Program-made: the position numbers and the translations under genes
Source: Croceibacterium salegens
GTDB taxonomy: Bacteria > Pseudomonadota > Alphaproteobacteria > Sphingomonadales > Sphingomonadaceae
Direction of reading: 5' to 3'
Assembly: GCF_009827435.1 (NCBI RefSeq)
Contig: NZ_WTYM01000044.1
Location: 32,765-96,764, forward strand
Length of the DNA stretch: 64,000 nucleotides
Notes under the pieces: generated by a model
What the model was told of the DNA's origin: nothing
The model's input: only the letters and a program-made list of their open reading frames with translations
Database searches by the model: none
Part shown: positions 18,784 through 27,800 of the stretch, piece after piece
Layout: the number at the start of each line of letters is the position of its first letter
Position numbering within the stretch: position 1 is the stretch's first letter

Positions 18784-21700
18784 GCGGCAAGGTCTATCCG
18801 CTCAAGGGCGAGCAGGCACTGGCGGTCGATCCGCGCGACAGCGTCTGGCTTTCGGCCAGCGCCGGGACCGGCAAGACGCAGGTCCTCTCGGCGCGCGTGC
18901 TGCGTCTCCTGCTGACGCCGGGCGTCAGTCCGTCGCAGATCCTGTGCCTGACCTTCACCAAGGCCGGTGCCGCCGAGATGGCGACCCGCGTCAATGAAGT
19001 TCTCGCAAGCTGGGTGCGCATGGATGAGACGCTGCTCGCAGGCGATCTTCACGCCATCGGCGCGCGCGGCACGAAGGAGGAGCTGAGCCTTGCCCGCTCG
19101 CTCTTTGCCGAAGTCCTCGATTGCCCGGGCGGCGGCCTGCGCATCGATACGATCCACGCTTTCTCGCAGTGGCTGCTCGGCGCCTTTCCCGAAGAGGCGG
19201 GCCTGATTCCCGGCACCAAGCCAATGGAGGACCGCGACAAGGATTTGCTCGCCCACCAGGTCCTCGCCGATCTCCTCGTGACGTGGGAGGAGCAGGGCGA
19301 CAGCGAGATGCTCGACGCCTTGTCCGAGATGTCGGTGCGGATGGGACCGGACGGTGCGCGCGGCTGGCTGATGCGTTGCGCCAATGCACGCGAGGCGTGG
19401 ATTGGTCCGGGCAGCTGGCAGGAGCCCCTGCACGAGCGCGTGCGCGGCCTGCTCGGGCTGCCGAGCGATGCTGGTGAGCACTTGCTCGAAGCGCTGTGCG
19501 CCGACGATGTGTTCGACGTCGGGTCGCTCAAGGCCTGCCGCGACACTCTTGCCACCTGGAACTCCACCACCGGTCGCGAGGGAGCCGATGCGGCCGACGC
19601 GTGGCTTGCGCTCGATCCGGCAGGCCGTGTCGCCGCCATCGAGATCTTCAAGGGCACCCTCTTCAACAAGAGCGATTTCGCCACGCCGGATCGCAAGGGC
19701 AAGCAGCTCAACAACATCCTCAAGCGTGAACCGGCCTACGAGGGCGACCTGGATCGAGTCAGCGCCAGCCTCCAGAAGGTGCTCGATTGCCGGGCCTTGC
19801 TCGAACTGGTCAGGATTCTCGTCCCCGCGCTGACCATCGGCCGCCGCTTTGCTCTGGCGTGGGACGAGGCCAAGCTGCGCGAGGGGCTGATCGACTTCGA
19901 CGACCAGATCCGCCGCGCCGCCGACTTGCTCGGTAATTCGGCGCTGTCGGACTGGATCCGCTACAAGCTCGACCGCCAGTTCGATCACATCCTGATCGAC
20001 GAGGCGCAGGACACCAACGAGGCGCAGTGGTCGATCATCGACGCGCTGACCGGCGACTACTTCGCCGGGCAGGGCCAGGCCGACGGCAAGCTGCGGACGA
20101 TCTTCGTGGTCGGCGACTACAAGCAGGCGATCTTCCGCTTCCAGGGCACCAGCCCGGAGAACTTCGAGGCCGCACGCCGCCGCTACGACAAGGTCATGGC
20201 CGAACTTGCGGCGAATGACCCCGACGCGCGGGAGTTGCGCAACTACGGCCTCGGGCGCTCTTTCCGCACGGCGCAGGCGGTGCTCGATTTTGTCGACAAG
20301 GCGATCGACGAGATTGGTCCGGCAGCGTTCGGGCTCGCCAATCCGCCCGAACCCCACGTGGGCGACCAGCGCCCCGGGCTCGTCGCACTGTGGAAGCCAG
20401 TCGAGAAGAAAAAGGAAGACGACGATCTCGATGAGGAGGCCGACAACGAGGCGCCCGACACCTGGCTGCCAAGTTCCGAACGGCGCATGGCCGACAGGAT
20501 CGCCGATCAGGTCAAGCGCTGGCTGACCACCGAACCGATTGCGCTGGTCAAGGGCGAGAAGCGCAATGCCGGGCCGGGCGACATCATGGTGCTGGTGCGC
20601 AAGCGGCGAGAACTCGCCGGGCTGATCGTGGCGCGGCTCCAGGCGGCGGGTGTACGGGTGGCGGGTGTCGACCGCTTGCGCCTCGGCGCGCCTCTGGCGG
20701 TCAAGGACCTGATGGCCGCACTGCGCTTTGCCGCGCAGCCGCTCGACGACCTGAGCCTTGCCGGATTGCTGGTCAGCCCCCTGATCGGGTGGACGCAGGA
20801 ACAGTTGCTCGAATTCGGTTATCGGCCCGACAAGACGGCGCTGTGGGATCACTTGCGCAAATCGCGCCAACCCGAAGCGATGCGCGTCGCCGAAATGCTT
20901 CGCGACCTGCTGCGTCGGGCTGATTTCGAACCGCCGCAGGCATTGCTGCACTGGATGCTGGTCGGGCCGTGGCAGGGAAGGCGCAACCTCGTCGCGCGGC
21001 TCGGGCGGGAAGCCAACGACCCTATCGACGAACTGCTCAACGCGGCGCTGAACTATGCCGGCAGCTACACGCCGAGCCTGCAGGGGTTCATCCGTTGGTT
21101 CGACGCTGGGGATGGCGAATTGAAGCGCGAAGCGGGGGCGAACGAGGGCCTTGTGCGGGTGATGACCGTGCACGGTTCCAAGGGCCTGCAGGCGCCAATC
21201 GTCATCCTTGCCGACGCGACGGGCAATCCCGACAAGTCGCCGGTCCGTGGGCTGGAATTGACCGAGGACGTGCCGGGCGGGGAGGGGCGCAAATTGCCGA
21301 TTCCTACGCTCGGCAAAGACGAGAGAGTAGGCCGCGTCGCCGATGCCGAGGCCGAAGCGGCGCTGGCCGAGCGGCAGGAGCACTGGCGGCTGCTCTATGT
21401 CGCCATGACCCGTGCCGAAGAGGCGCTGTTTGTCGGTGGGGCGCTCGGCGCAAGGGAAGACGAGCCTGCGGAAGATTCGTGGTACGCCCGACTCTTGCCG
21501 CTGGTCGATGCCACTCCAATCGAAGACCCGGTGTGGGGCTGGCGGCTTGAGCACGGCGAACGCGCGCCCGTCCTGCCCAAGGCGACCGATGGAGAAAAAC
21601 CCGGGCGTCCGGCGCTCCCCGGCTGGGCGACCACCCCGGTCGGCCCTGAACCGCGCCCTCCGCGCCCATTGGCGCCGAGCGCCGTGGGTCAGGACGACGA

Positions 21701-22244
21701 CGCCAACCCGCCGCTTCCGCCCGGTTCGGACAGCTTTGCCGCGCGGCGGGGGGTGCTGATCCACCGCCTGCTCGAACGCCTGCCCGAAGTTCCGCCGCTG
21801 CTGCGGGAGAACGGCGCGCGGGACTGGCTCGCCCGGCAGGCGCCCGACGTCGAGGCGGCGGAACGCGACGTGATCCTCGTCCAGGCGCTGGCGGTGCTGG
21901 AAGAACCGGGCTGGGCGGAAATCTTCGGGCCCGGTGCACTGGCCGAGGTTCCACTTGCCGCCACGGTCGAGGGGCAGGTCGTGGCAGGTACCGCCGACCG
22001 CCTGCTGGTCGAGAAGGATCGCGTGCTGGTGGTCGATTTCAAGACCGCGCGGCGTCCGCCTGCCGGTCTGTCCGATGTCCCCCTCACGACACTGAAGCAG
22101 ATGGCGGCCTATGTTGCGGCCTTGGCGGCGATCTACCCGGGGCGGCGGATCGAGGCGGCGGTGCTCTACACCCAAACCCCGCGGCTGGTCCCGATACCGC
22201 CCGAATTGCTCGCGGAACACAAGGCGGCGTTATCCCCCGCCTAG
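18780..22244 (+). CDS. addA: AddA, UvrD-like helicase and nuclease subunit
   Basis: The 1154-aa protein contains the superfamily 1 helicase motifs in order: Walker A ASAGTGKTQVLSAR near residue 20, TIHAFSQW near 125, Walker B LIDEAQDTNEAQW near 407, VGDYKQAIFRFQG near 445, VMTVHGSKGLQ near 795, and YVAMTRAEEAL near 873. A C-terminal nuclease domain has GTADRLL and VVDFKTARRPP. AddA supplies the 3'-5' motor and one nuclease site of the AddAB complex. The ATG at 18780 was chosen over an in-frame upstream start because it overlaps the addB stop and precedes the conserved N-terminus. Confidence 0.94.
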   Translation: MSGKVYPLKGEQALAVDPRDSVWLSASAGTGKTQVLSARVLRLLLTPGVSPSQILCLTFTKAGAAEMATRVNEVLASWVRMDETLLAGDLHAIGARGTKEELSLARSLFAEVLDCPGGGLRIDTIHAFSQWLLGAFPEEAGLIPGTKPMEDRDKDLLAHQVLADLLVTWEEQGDSEMLDALSEMSVRMGPDGARGWLMRCANAREAWIGPGSWQEPLHERVRGLLGLPSDAGEHLLEALCADDVFDVGSLKACRDTLATWNSTTGREGADAADAWLALDPAGRVAAIEIFKGTLFNKSDFATPDRKGKQLNNILKREPAYEGDLDRVSASLQKVLDCRALLELVRILVPALTIGRRFALAWDEAKLREGLIDFDDQIRRAADLLGNSALSDWIRYKLDRQFDHILIDEAQDTNEAQWSIIDALTGDYFAGQGQADGKLRTIFVVGDYKQAIFRFQGTSPENFEAARRRYDKVMAELAANDPDARELRNYGLGRSFRTAQAVLDFVDKAIDEIGPAAFGLANPPEPHVGDQRPGLVALWKPVEKKKEDDDLDEEADNEAPDTWLPSSERRMADRIADQVKRWLTTEPIALVKGEKRNAGPGDIMVLVRKRRELAGLIVARLQAAGVRVAGVDRLRLGAPLAVKDLMAALRFAAQPLDDLSLAGLLVSPLIGWTQEQLLEFGYRPDKTALWDHLRKSRQPEAMRVAEMLRDLLRRADFEPPQALLHWMLVGPWQGRRNLVARLGREANDPIDELLNAALNYAGSYTPSLQGFIRWFDAGDGELKREAGANEGLVRVMTVHGSKGLQAPIVILADATGNPDKSPVRGLELTEDVPGGEGRKLPIPTLGKDERVGRVADAEAEAALAERQEHWRLLYVAMTRAEEALFVGGALGAREDEPAEDSWYARLLPLVDATPIEDPVWGWRLEHGERAPVLPKATDGEKPGRPALPGWATTPVGPEPRPPRPLAPSAVGQDDDANPPLPPGSDSFAARRGVLIHRLLERLPEVPPLLRENGARDWLARQAPDVEAAERDVILVQALAVLEEPGWAEIFGPGALAEVPLAATVEGQVVAGTADRLLVEKDRVLVVDFKTARRPPAGLSDVPLTTLKQMAAYVAALAAIYPGRRIEAAVLYTQTPRLVPIPPELLAEHKAALSPA

Positions 22245-22266
22245 CAAAGCTATCGGGCAGCACCCG

Positions 22267-22294
22267 TTGCAACTGCCCGGGTGCGACCTAGATT
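22267..22294 (+). promoter_or_regulatory. Candidate promoter of trxA
   Basis: TTGCAA (22267-22272), 16 bases, then TAGATT (22289-22294). The predicted start near 22301 leaves about 20 nt before the trxA ATG and includes its AAGGAG ribosome site. Motif match only. Confidence 0.4.
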
Positions 22295-22320
22295 GACGGC
22301 AATCTCAAGGAGTCCCCAAA

Positions 22321-22644
22321 ATGCCGACCAAGAACGTCACCGATGCCAGCTTCCAGACCGACGTGCTCGATTCCGAGACCCCGGTTCTCGTCGATTTCTG
22401 GGCCGAGTGGTGCGGGCCGTGCAAGATGATCGCTCCGGCGCTCGAAGAGATTGCCGATGAACTCGACGGCAAGGTGACCATCGCCAAGATGGACATCATG
22501 GAGAACCCGGAAATCCCGGGCCAGATCGGCGTGCAGTCGATCCCGCTGATGGTGCTGTTCAAGGGCGGCCAGCCGGTCGCCAAGAAGCTCGGCGCCGCGC
22601 CCAAGAGCCAGCTCAAGGGCTGGCTGGAGAGCGAACTGGGCTGA
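22321..22644 (+). CDS. trxA: Thioredoxin 1
   Basis: The 107-aa protein has the redox-active WCGPCK motif near residues 30-35 in the usual FWAEWCGPCK context, the buried Asp of VLVDFWA, and the cis-proline segment SIPLMV near 77. It reduces disulfides in cytosolic enzymes, probably including ribonucleotide reductase and peroxiredoxins. It lies 76 nt after addA, an arrangement that recurs in alphaproteobacteria, but a separate promoter is likely. Confidence 0.96.
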   Translation: MPTKNVTDASFQTDVLDSETPVLVDFWAEWCGPCKMIAPALEEIADELDGKVTIAKMDIMENPEIPGQIGVQSIPLMVLFKGGQPVAKKLGAAPKSQLKGWLESELG

Positions 22645-22652
22645 CCCCGGCC

Positions 22653-23459
22653 TCACAAGCCGGCGAGTTGCTCCGCCATCGCATCGAATAGCGTAGGCGA
22701 AGCCGCGCCGATCAGGCCCGGCAGTGCCCATTGGTCAACACGGTACGGCGATCCGTCGGGCCGCGCGACCTTGCCGCCGGCCTCGTTGACGAACAGCGCG
22801 CCGGCGGCGTGGTCCCACGCCATGGTGCGCTCGAACAGCGAGACGTCGTTGGTGCCCAGCACCAGCCGCGGGTACTGCTCGGCCGCGCAATAGGGGACGT
22901 CGACCAGTCGGTAATGCGGGAGTATGTGCTGGCGCACGGCCTCGCGCCTGCCCTGGTCCATGAAGATCAGCGAGATGGCCGCCACCGGCTGCTCTTCGCC
23001 GGTTTCCCGGGCGGTGATCTTCTCGCCGTTCACGAAGGCGCCCTTGCCCTTGTGCGCGATGCAGAGGCGCTGCGACAGGCAATCGTAGATCCACCCGGTG
23101 TGCGTCTCCCCGCCCGAAGCCATCGCCAGGAGGATGCCGAACGGCGGCTTGCCGTGGGCGAAATTGCGTGTGCCATCGATCGGGTCGACGATCCAGCAGT
23201 CCCCGGCGAGGTGGTCCATGATCGATGGATCGGCGTGCGAACCTTCCTCGCCGACGACGGGCAGGCCGGGAATGATCTTCGCGAGCCCGTCGATAAGCAT
23301 CTCTTCCGACAGCTTGTCGGCCACAGTGACGGGATCGTTGCCGCCCTTGTCCTCGACCTGGTGGGCGGCGAGTTGCTGGTAATAGGGCAGGATCGCCTTT
23401 TCGGTGACGTCGCGCAGCAGGTCCTCCACGGCGCGGTGGAAGGCCATGATGTCGGTCAT
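22653..23459 (-). CDS. Inositol monophosphatase family phosphatase
   Basis: The 268-aa protein has the family's metal-binding motifs: VVGEEGS near residue 70, WIVDPIDGTRNFAHG near 88-102, and WDHAAGALFVNEAGG near 207. Members dephosphorylate inositol-1-phosphate, histidinol phosphate or 3'-phosphoadenosine 5'-phosphate; the sequence does not decide between them. The start at 23459 overlaps the stop of argJ (ATGA), and an upstream in-frame start lies inside argJ. Pairing with argJ weakly favours an amino-acid pathway role such as histidinol phosphatase. Confidence 0.88.
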   Translation of the reverse strand: MTDIMAFHRAVEDLLRDVTEKAILPYYQQLAAHQVEDKGGNDPVTVADKLSEEMLIDGLAKIIPGLPVVGEEGSHADPSIMDHLAGDCWIVDPIDGTRNFAHGKPPFGILLAMASGGETHTGWIYDCLSQRLCIAHKGKGAFVNGEKITARETGEEQPVAAISLIFMDQGRREAVRQHILPHYRLVDVPYCAAEQYPRLVLGTNDVSLFERTMAWDHAAGALFVNEAGGKVARPDGSPYRVDQWALPGLIGAASPTLFDAMAEQLAGL

Positions 23460-24682
23460 GAGCGGTAGTCCGCGTTGATCGAAATGTACCCGTGCGTCAG
23501 GTCGCAGGTCCACACCGTGGCGCGGCCTTCGCCGAGGCCGAGATCGACCTCGATGGAAATCTCGCGGCCCTTGAGGTGGGCGGCGACCGGCGCTTCATCA
23601 TAGTCGGCCAGCGGCAGGCCTTCCTTCGCGCACCAGGTGCCGCCGAAGCCGATCGACAGTGTGTCGCGGTCTGCGGGCTCACCGGCCTTGCCGACAGCCA
23701 TGACGACGCGGCCCCAGTTGGCATCCTCGCCGGCGATGGCGGTCTTGACCAGCGGCGAGTTGGCGATGGCGAGGCCGACGCGGCGCGCGCTGGCGTCGCT
23801 CGTCGCGCCGGTGACGGCGATCTCGATGAACTTCTGCGCCCCTTCGCCGTCGCGCACCACAAGGTGGGCGAGCTGGCGGCAGACGTCGGCAATCGCTGCG
23901 GCGAAGGCGTCGGCCCCGGCGTCGTCGAACGAGGCGAGGGGGGCGTTGCCGGCCTTGCCGGTGGCGAAGGCCAGCACGGTGTCGCTGGTCGAAGTGTCGC
24001 CGTCGACGGTGATGCAGCTGAAGGTGTCGTGATTGGCGTCCGAAAGGCACTCCTGCAGGAAGCCCGGATCGACCGCCGCGTCGGTGAAGATGTAGCCGAG
24101 CATCGTCGCCATGTCGGGCGCGATCATGCCGCTGCCCTTGATGATTCCGCCGATGGTCACGGTCGTGCCGCCGACAACCGCCGTGGCGAGTGCGCCCTTG
24201 TTGAAAGTGTCGGTGGTTCCGATGGTTGCCGCCGCTTCTTCCCACGAGCACTCCGGTGCGTTCAGCGCCGCTTCCACCCCGGCCTGGGCCTTGTCCTTGG
24301 GCAACGGCACGCCGATCACCCCGGTCGAGGAGACGAACACCTCGCTCGGTTCGCAGTCGAGATGGCGGGCGACTTGCGCCATGATCGTCTCCACCGCGTC
24401 GCGCCCGCGATAGCCGGTGAAGGCGTTGGAATTGCCGGCGTTGACCACCAGCGCCCGCGCCTTGCCGAGCCGGACCTGCTCGCGGCCCAGTTCGACCTCG
24501 CTCGAACAGCACACGTTCCGGGTGAAGACCCCGGCAACGGTCGTGCCCGGAGCAACCTCGACAAAGGTCAGATCGCAGCGCCCCCAGTTCTTGTATCCGG
24601 CGCGCGCGATGCGCGGCGTCACGCCGGCAATCGGCGGAATGGCCGGGAAGGGCTGGGCGAGGGGTGAGCGATCGAGGTCCAT
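23456..24682 (-). CDS. argJ: Arginine biosynthesis bifunctional protein ArgJ
   Basis: ArgJ (ornithine acetyltransferase, and usually also N-acetylglutamate synthase) recycles the acetyl group in arginine synthesis. The 408-aa precursor self-cleaves before a nucleophilic threonine. Here the cleavage motif reads GMIAPDMATMLGY, with Ala-Thr at the cut site. Other family motifs are VNAGNSNAFTG near residue 90 and the C-terminal YISINADYR. The ATG at 24682 was preferred to an in-frame codon at 24724. It is transcribed with the downstream phosphatase. Confidence 0.95.
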   Translation of the reverse strand: MDLDRSPLAQPFPAIPPIAGVTPRIARAGYKNWGRCDLTFVEVAPGTTVAGVFTRNVCCSSEVELGREQVRLGKARALVVNAGNSNAFTGYRGRDAVETIMAQVARHLDCEPSEVFVSSTGVIGVPLPKDKAQAGVEAALNAPECSWEEAAATIGTTDTFNKGALATAVVGGTTVTIGGIIKGSGMIAPDMATMLGYIFTDAAVDPGFLQECLSDANHDTFSCITVDGDTSTSDTVLAFATGKAGNAPLASFDDAGADAFAAAIADVCRQLAHLVVRDGEGAQKFIEIAVTGATSDASARRVGLAIANSPLVKTAIAGEDANWGRVVMAVGKAGEPADRDTLSIGFGGTWCAKEGLPLADYDEAPVAAHLKGREISIEVDLGLGEGRATVWTCDLTHGYISINADYRS

Positions 24683-24779
24683 GGTGGCAGTCGGCCTAGC
24701 GTGACCGTTGCGCCGGTCAAGCATGTGAACAACAGGACACGGATCGGCCTTGCGACCGCGCGGCCTCTCGCACTATGTT

Positions 24780-24803
24780 TTCTTCAGGCAAATATCTGAA
24801 GAA
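24780..24803. promoter_or_regulatory. Perfect inverted repeat upstream of the TonB-C-like gene
   Basis: TTCTTCAG (24780-24787) and CTGAAGAA (24796-24803) are perfect complements around an 8-nt AT-rich centre. The element ends 12 nt before the ATG at 24816. It could be an operator or an mRNA hairpin next to the ribosome site. No known regulator motif is recognised. Confidence 0.45.
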
Positions 24804-24815
24804 CTGGAATTTATA

Positions 24816-25181
24816 ATGAGATTTCGCCTCATCCTGCTGCTGGCAATGGCACCGGCACCTGTCGCCGCAGTCGAGGCGACGACCCCGATGCCCAAGGAGG
24901 GCACGCTCCAGATCGACAACAGTCAGCTGCAATTCGGCCCCGGCCAAGAAAGGCGAACAGTTACTTACCAACTCGAAATCGACGAGCGGGGTCGCGCCAA
25001 CGTCTGCCGGGTGATGCGCACCAGCGGCGACGAACTGTTCGACAAGTCGGTCTGCAAGCAGCTTCGCAAGACCGCCCGCTTCAATCGTGAACAGGGGACG
25101 CTGTTCCAGGATGTGTCGCGCTATTACAACGGATACTTCTACGCCACTCCGGGGAGCCGCGGCGGCCAGCCCGCAGGCTGA
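24816..25181 (+). CDS. Small secreted protein with a TonB C-terminal-like domain
   Basis: The 121-aa protein has a signal peptide (about 1-19, ending PVAA). A domain of about 75 residues resembles the TonB C-terminal fold: TYQLEIDERGRANVCRVM, then TSGDELFDKSVCKQLRK, with two cysteines spaced as in sphingomonad TonB-C proteins. It has no N-terminal anchor or proline-rich spacer, so it is not a working energy transducer by itself. Such solitary domains are common in this order and of unknown role. The ATG at 24816 was preferred to 24750 because it opens the signal peptide. Confidence 0.65.
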   Translation: MRFRLILLLAMAPAPVAAVEATTPMPKEGTLQIDNSQLQFGPGQERRTVTYQLEIDERGRANVCRVMRTSGDELFDKSVCKQLRKTARFNREQGTLFQDVSRYYNGYFYATPGSRGGQPAG

Positions 25182-25193
25182 CCGCCCTCGACA

Positions 25194-27272
25194 TCAGGCA
25201 GCAGCCGGTGCGGCCTCTGCGGCCTTTTCGCGCGGGATGAGCACGAAGGCGGCGAGGTAGAGCAGGCCGGTGACGATCAGCAGGTTGTCGTACCCGGTGA
25301 ACAGCGCGGCATATTCGAAGCACCCGCCGACGATCGTGCCGAGCAGGTTGATTGCAAAGGCCGCCTGGCTGTCGCCCGAGGTGCGGAAGCGCTTGGCGAA
25401 GGCAACATTGGCGAGGAAGATCGGGATGAACGCGAGCAGCGTCGCCGAGATCAGGCGAGGCCAGAACGACATCGGCAGCAGCATTTCCGGCTTGATCACC
25501 CAGGCCAGCGCGAGGCTCAGCGCAATACCGGTGTAGATCACGGGCAACGGCGGAGTCTTGACCTTGCGGGTGAACTCGACCGCGGCGAGCACGATCAGCA
25601 GCACCCCGGCAAAGACCAGCGCGTTGACGAACCACGTGGTGCCGAACAGCAGCGCGAAGGTCGCCACGTTCTTCGTTTCGAGCAGCAGGAACGCCGCGCC
25701 CATGAAGAACAGGTCGGCATAAGGCCGCATCGGCTTGAGCGGACCGCCGAGCACGCGCACCGTGAGCAGCGAGGTCGTCAGGATCGCGATCAGCGTGATG
25801 GCGTAGAGCGGCGGGAAGTTGTTGCCGCGGAAGTAAAGGAACGGCGAATCGTCCGTCGCAGGCTTGATTTCGCCCTGCGAGGCCTGTTGCCATTCGGCGG
25901 CGCACTTCTGGTTGGCGGCGTCGAGGCCGATGCTGACCGTGGCTTGGGCCCCGGCGAAGGTATCGACGCACGGCTTGTGGCCGAAGACCTTGGCGGCGGT
26001 GCCCGCGAGCCGGTCGATCAGCCAGTCCTCGCGGTAGTAGTTGTACATCGCGAAAGCGCCGTCGTCCTTCAGGTGGCGGCGGACCGATTCCATCGCTTCT
26101 TCGGTGAAGAGGAACGATTCAAGGCGAATCTGCGAGGCGCCCGAGACCAGCGTCAGCGAATCCGGCAGCGCGAACAGGATCAGGTCGTACTTGCGGTCGG
26201 TCGATTCGAGGAAGGCGCGGCCGTCGTTGACGTGGCGGTGCACGCGCGGGTCCTGATAGGGCTTGTCGATGTTCCTGGCGGCACCGATCGAGAGAATCTT
26301 CGGGTCGATGTCGACCGCGTCGATCCGCTTGGCTCCCTCGGAGAGCGCGATCGCGACGTCGGAACCCGAGCCCGCGCCGATGATCAGCACGTCCTCGAGG
26401 CTGTTCTCGGGCAGGCGCAGGTACGGCGTTTCGTAGATGCGTTCGCCCTGCTCGACCTTCCAGTGGGCCGGGGCCATCATCTGGTGCGGCACGCCATTGG
26501 CCTTGATCAGCAGGAAGCCGGGCTCGTCCGAAACGACCTCTTCCTGGGTGACCTTGTAATAGGGCGACCAGCTCACGCCCGGCTGCATCGTCTCGACGAC
26601 CAGCGAAAGGACGAGGCCGAGCGCCCAGGCACCGTTGACGATACGGCGGCGCGGATTGCTGAGCAACAGGTAGATGCCCATGGCGATCACGCCCCAGACA
26701 ATCGAGGGGGCCCAAAGGAAGCTCAACGTCGTGAAGGTAAGGATGCCCGCGAGCGAGCCGATCAGGTCATAGCGATAGGCGGCGAGCGGGCTGAGGCGCG
26801 CGAAGCAGCGCCCGACCAGTTCGGCCGGGCCGGCAAGGATGGTCGCGACCAGCACGAAGACCACGGGCAGGGCCAGCCATGCCGGCGGTCCATTCATCTG
26901 CAGAGCGGTGAAGTAGATCACATCGGAACCGCTACGCTCGATCGAGACCGGGAAGCGCTGAACGCCGATGACCAGCGCGGAAAGCAGCGGCAGCGAGACG
27001 GGCCAGATCGACCAGTTCTTGCGGCTGATCAGGAAGCCCGCGCCGATGCCGAGGAACGAGCCGAGCAGCACGAAGTTCGAGAAGTAGGACAAGTGCACGA
27101 CGTTGGCGCCGAGCCAGCGGATAAGCGCCAATTCGAGGAACAGCATCAGGAAGCTCGACATCAGCAGGCGGGCGACCGCGCTGTTGTTCGCATCCTCACG
27201 GTCGGTTTCGGAGACGGCGAGCGCCGCCCTGATTTTGGCCCCAAGGCCGTTGGCTGCCGCGCTGTCGTTCAT
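25194..27272 (-). CDS. Polytopic membrane protein with embedded spermidine synthase-like domain
   Basis: The 692-aa protein has about seven N-terminal transmembrane segments, then a soluble Rossmann domain with the SAM-binding motif VLIIGAGSGSDVAIALSEG and the acidic AVDID after it, then about six to seven more transmembrane segments. This is the architecture of the large membrane-bound spermidine synthase-like family, for which few members have a proven reaction. A true aminopropyltransferase role is not shown: the usual gate-keeping Asp region reads FALPDSL. I chose the ATG at 27272; 27338 is an alternative. Confidence 0.7.
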   Translation of the reverse strand: MNDSAAANGLGAKIRAALAVSETDREDANNSAVARLLMSSFLMLFLELALIRWLGANVVHLSYFSNFVLLGSFLGIGAGFLISRKNWSIWPVSLPLLSALVIGVQRFPVSIERSGSDVIYFTALQMNGPPAWLALPVVFVLVATILAGPAELVGRCFARLSPLAAYRYDLIGSLAGILTFTTLSFLWAPSIVWGVIAMGIYLLLSNPRRRIVNGAWALGLVLSLVVETMQPGVSWSPYYKVTQEEVVSDEPGFLLIKANGVPHQMMAPAHWKVEQGERIYETPYLRLPENSLEDVLIIGAGSGSDVAIALSEGAKRIDAVDIDPKILSIGAARNIDKPYQDPRVHRHVNDGRAFLESTDRKYDLILFALPDSLTLVSGASQIRLESFLFTEEAMESVRRHLKDDGAFAMYNYYREDWLIDRLAGTAAKVFGHKPCVDTFAGAQATVSIGLDAANQKCAAEWQQASQGEIKPATDDSPFLYFRGNNFPPLYAITLIAILTTSLLTVRVLGGPLKPMRPYADLFFMGAAFLLLETKNVATFALLFGTTWFVNALVFAGVLLIVLAAVEFTRKVKTPPLPVIYTGIALSLALAWVIKPEMLLPMSFWPRLISATLLAFIPIFLANVAFAKRFRTSGDSQAAFAINLLGTIVGGCFEYAALFTGYDNLLIVTGLLYLAAFVLIPREKAAEAAPAAA

Positions 27273-27394
27273 GGTCCCCGCAATGCCGTTCAATTGACTG
27301 CTCCCGCCCCCCTGAAGCCGAAGCGGCCAGGTGTTCAAGAGCGGCGGTTACGTGGCTTATGGTTATTAACAGGTTAAAGGTTTCCGGCTTCCGA

Positions 27395-27422
27395 TGGACA
27401 AATGCCCGGCAAGCGCTATCTA
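27395..27422 (+). promoter_or_regulatory. Promoter giving a nearly leaderless transcript
   Basis: TGGACA (27395-27400), 16 bases, then TATCTA (27417-27422). Transcription would start around 27428-27430, at or next to the ATG at 27431. No ribosome-binding site precedes that ATG. This suggests a leaderless mRNA, if the start codon is right. Confidence 0.45.
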
Positions 27423-27430
27423 GGCCGCGC

Positions 27431-27706
27431 ATGCTACGCAGGCTGATCACGCTTTTCGCACTCCTGTCCGGGCTCGCCGCCATCGGTGCCCCCGTGCAGG
27501 CGCGCGCGCTCGAAGTGCCGGGAATCGGCATGGTGGCGTCGGCAGAGCTGACCACGCGCTGCAGCAAGCAGGCTGTCGCCCGGCTCGACGAGCGCAAGCA
27601 GCCCGCGACCGAATGCCGCCAGGAACAGAAGAAGGGCACCAAGCCGGCGCCCTCGATCATCTACTTCCCGCCGGTGATGCTGCAGGTCGATCGCGCGCGC
27701 GAATAA
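27431..27706 (+). CDS. Small exported protein of unknown function upstream of secA
   Basis: The 91-aa protein starts with two Arg and a hydrophobic stretch (about 4-22) that ends at an AQARA-type signal peptidase site. The mature part of about 65 residues is basic, with two cysteines (in TTRCSKQA and ATECRQEQ) that could form a disulfide. I recognise no family. An in-frame start exists at 27359, but the signal peptide argues for 27431, where no Shine-Dalgarno is visible and a promoter lies immediately upstream. It lies 94 nt before secA in the same direction and may share its transcript. Confidence 0.55.
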   Translation: MLRRLITLFALLSGLAAIGAPVQARALEVPGIGMVASAELTTRCSKQAVARLDERKQPATECRQEQKKGTKPAPSIIYFPPVMLQVDRARE

Positions 27707-27800
27707 CGCGAGCAAAGCGCTCGATACGCTTTACAGACCTGACCGCTGCCGCGCCGCGCGCGGCCCCTGATTTTATTCCAGTTTTGCAGGATTTCGCCCA

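Noticed and set aside
18729..22220. A 1163-codon open frame on the minus strand opposite addA
   Set aside because: It mirrors addA almost end to end, its translation is rich in Arg/Gln/His and matches no family, and long antisense frames arise readily in GC-rich codon usage. AddA has all helicase motifs.
25887..27377. 496-codon plus-strand frame opposite the spermidine synthase-like gene
   Set aside because: Antisense of a clear membrane protein; the translation is highly charged and repetitive with no recognisable domain.
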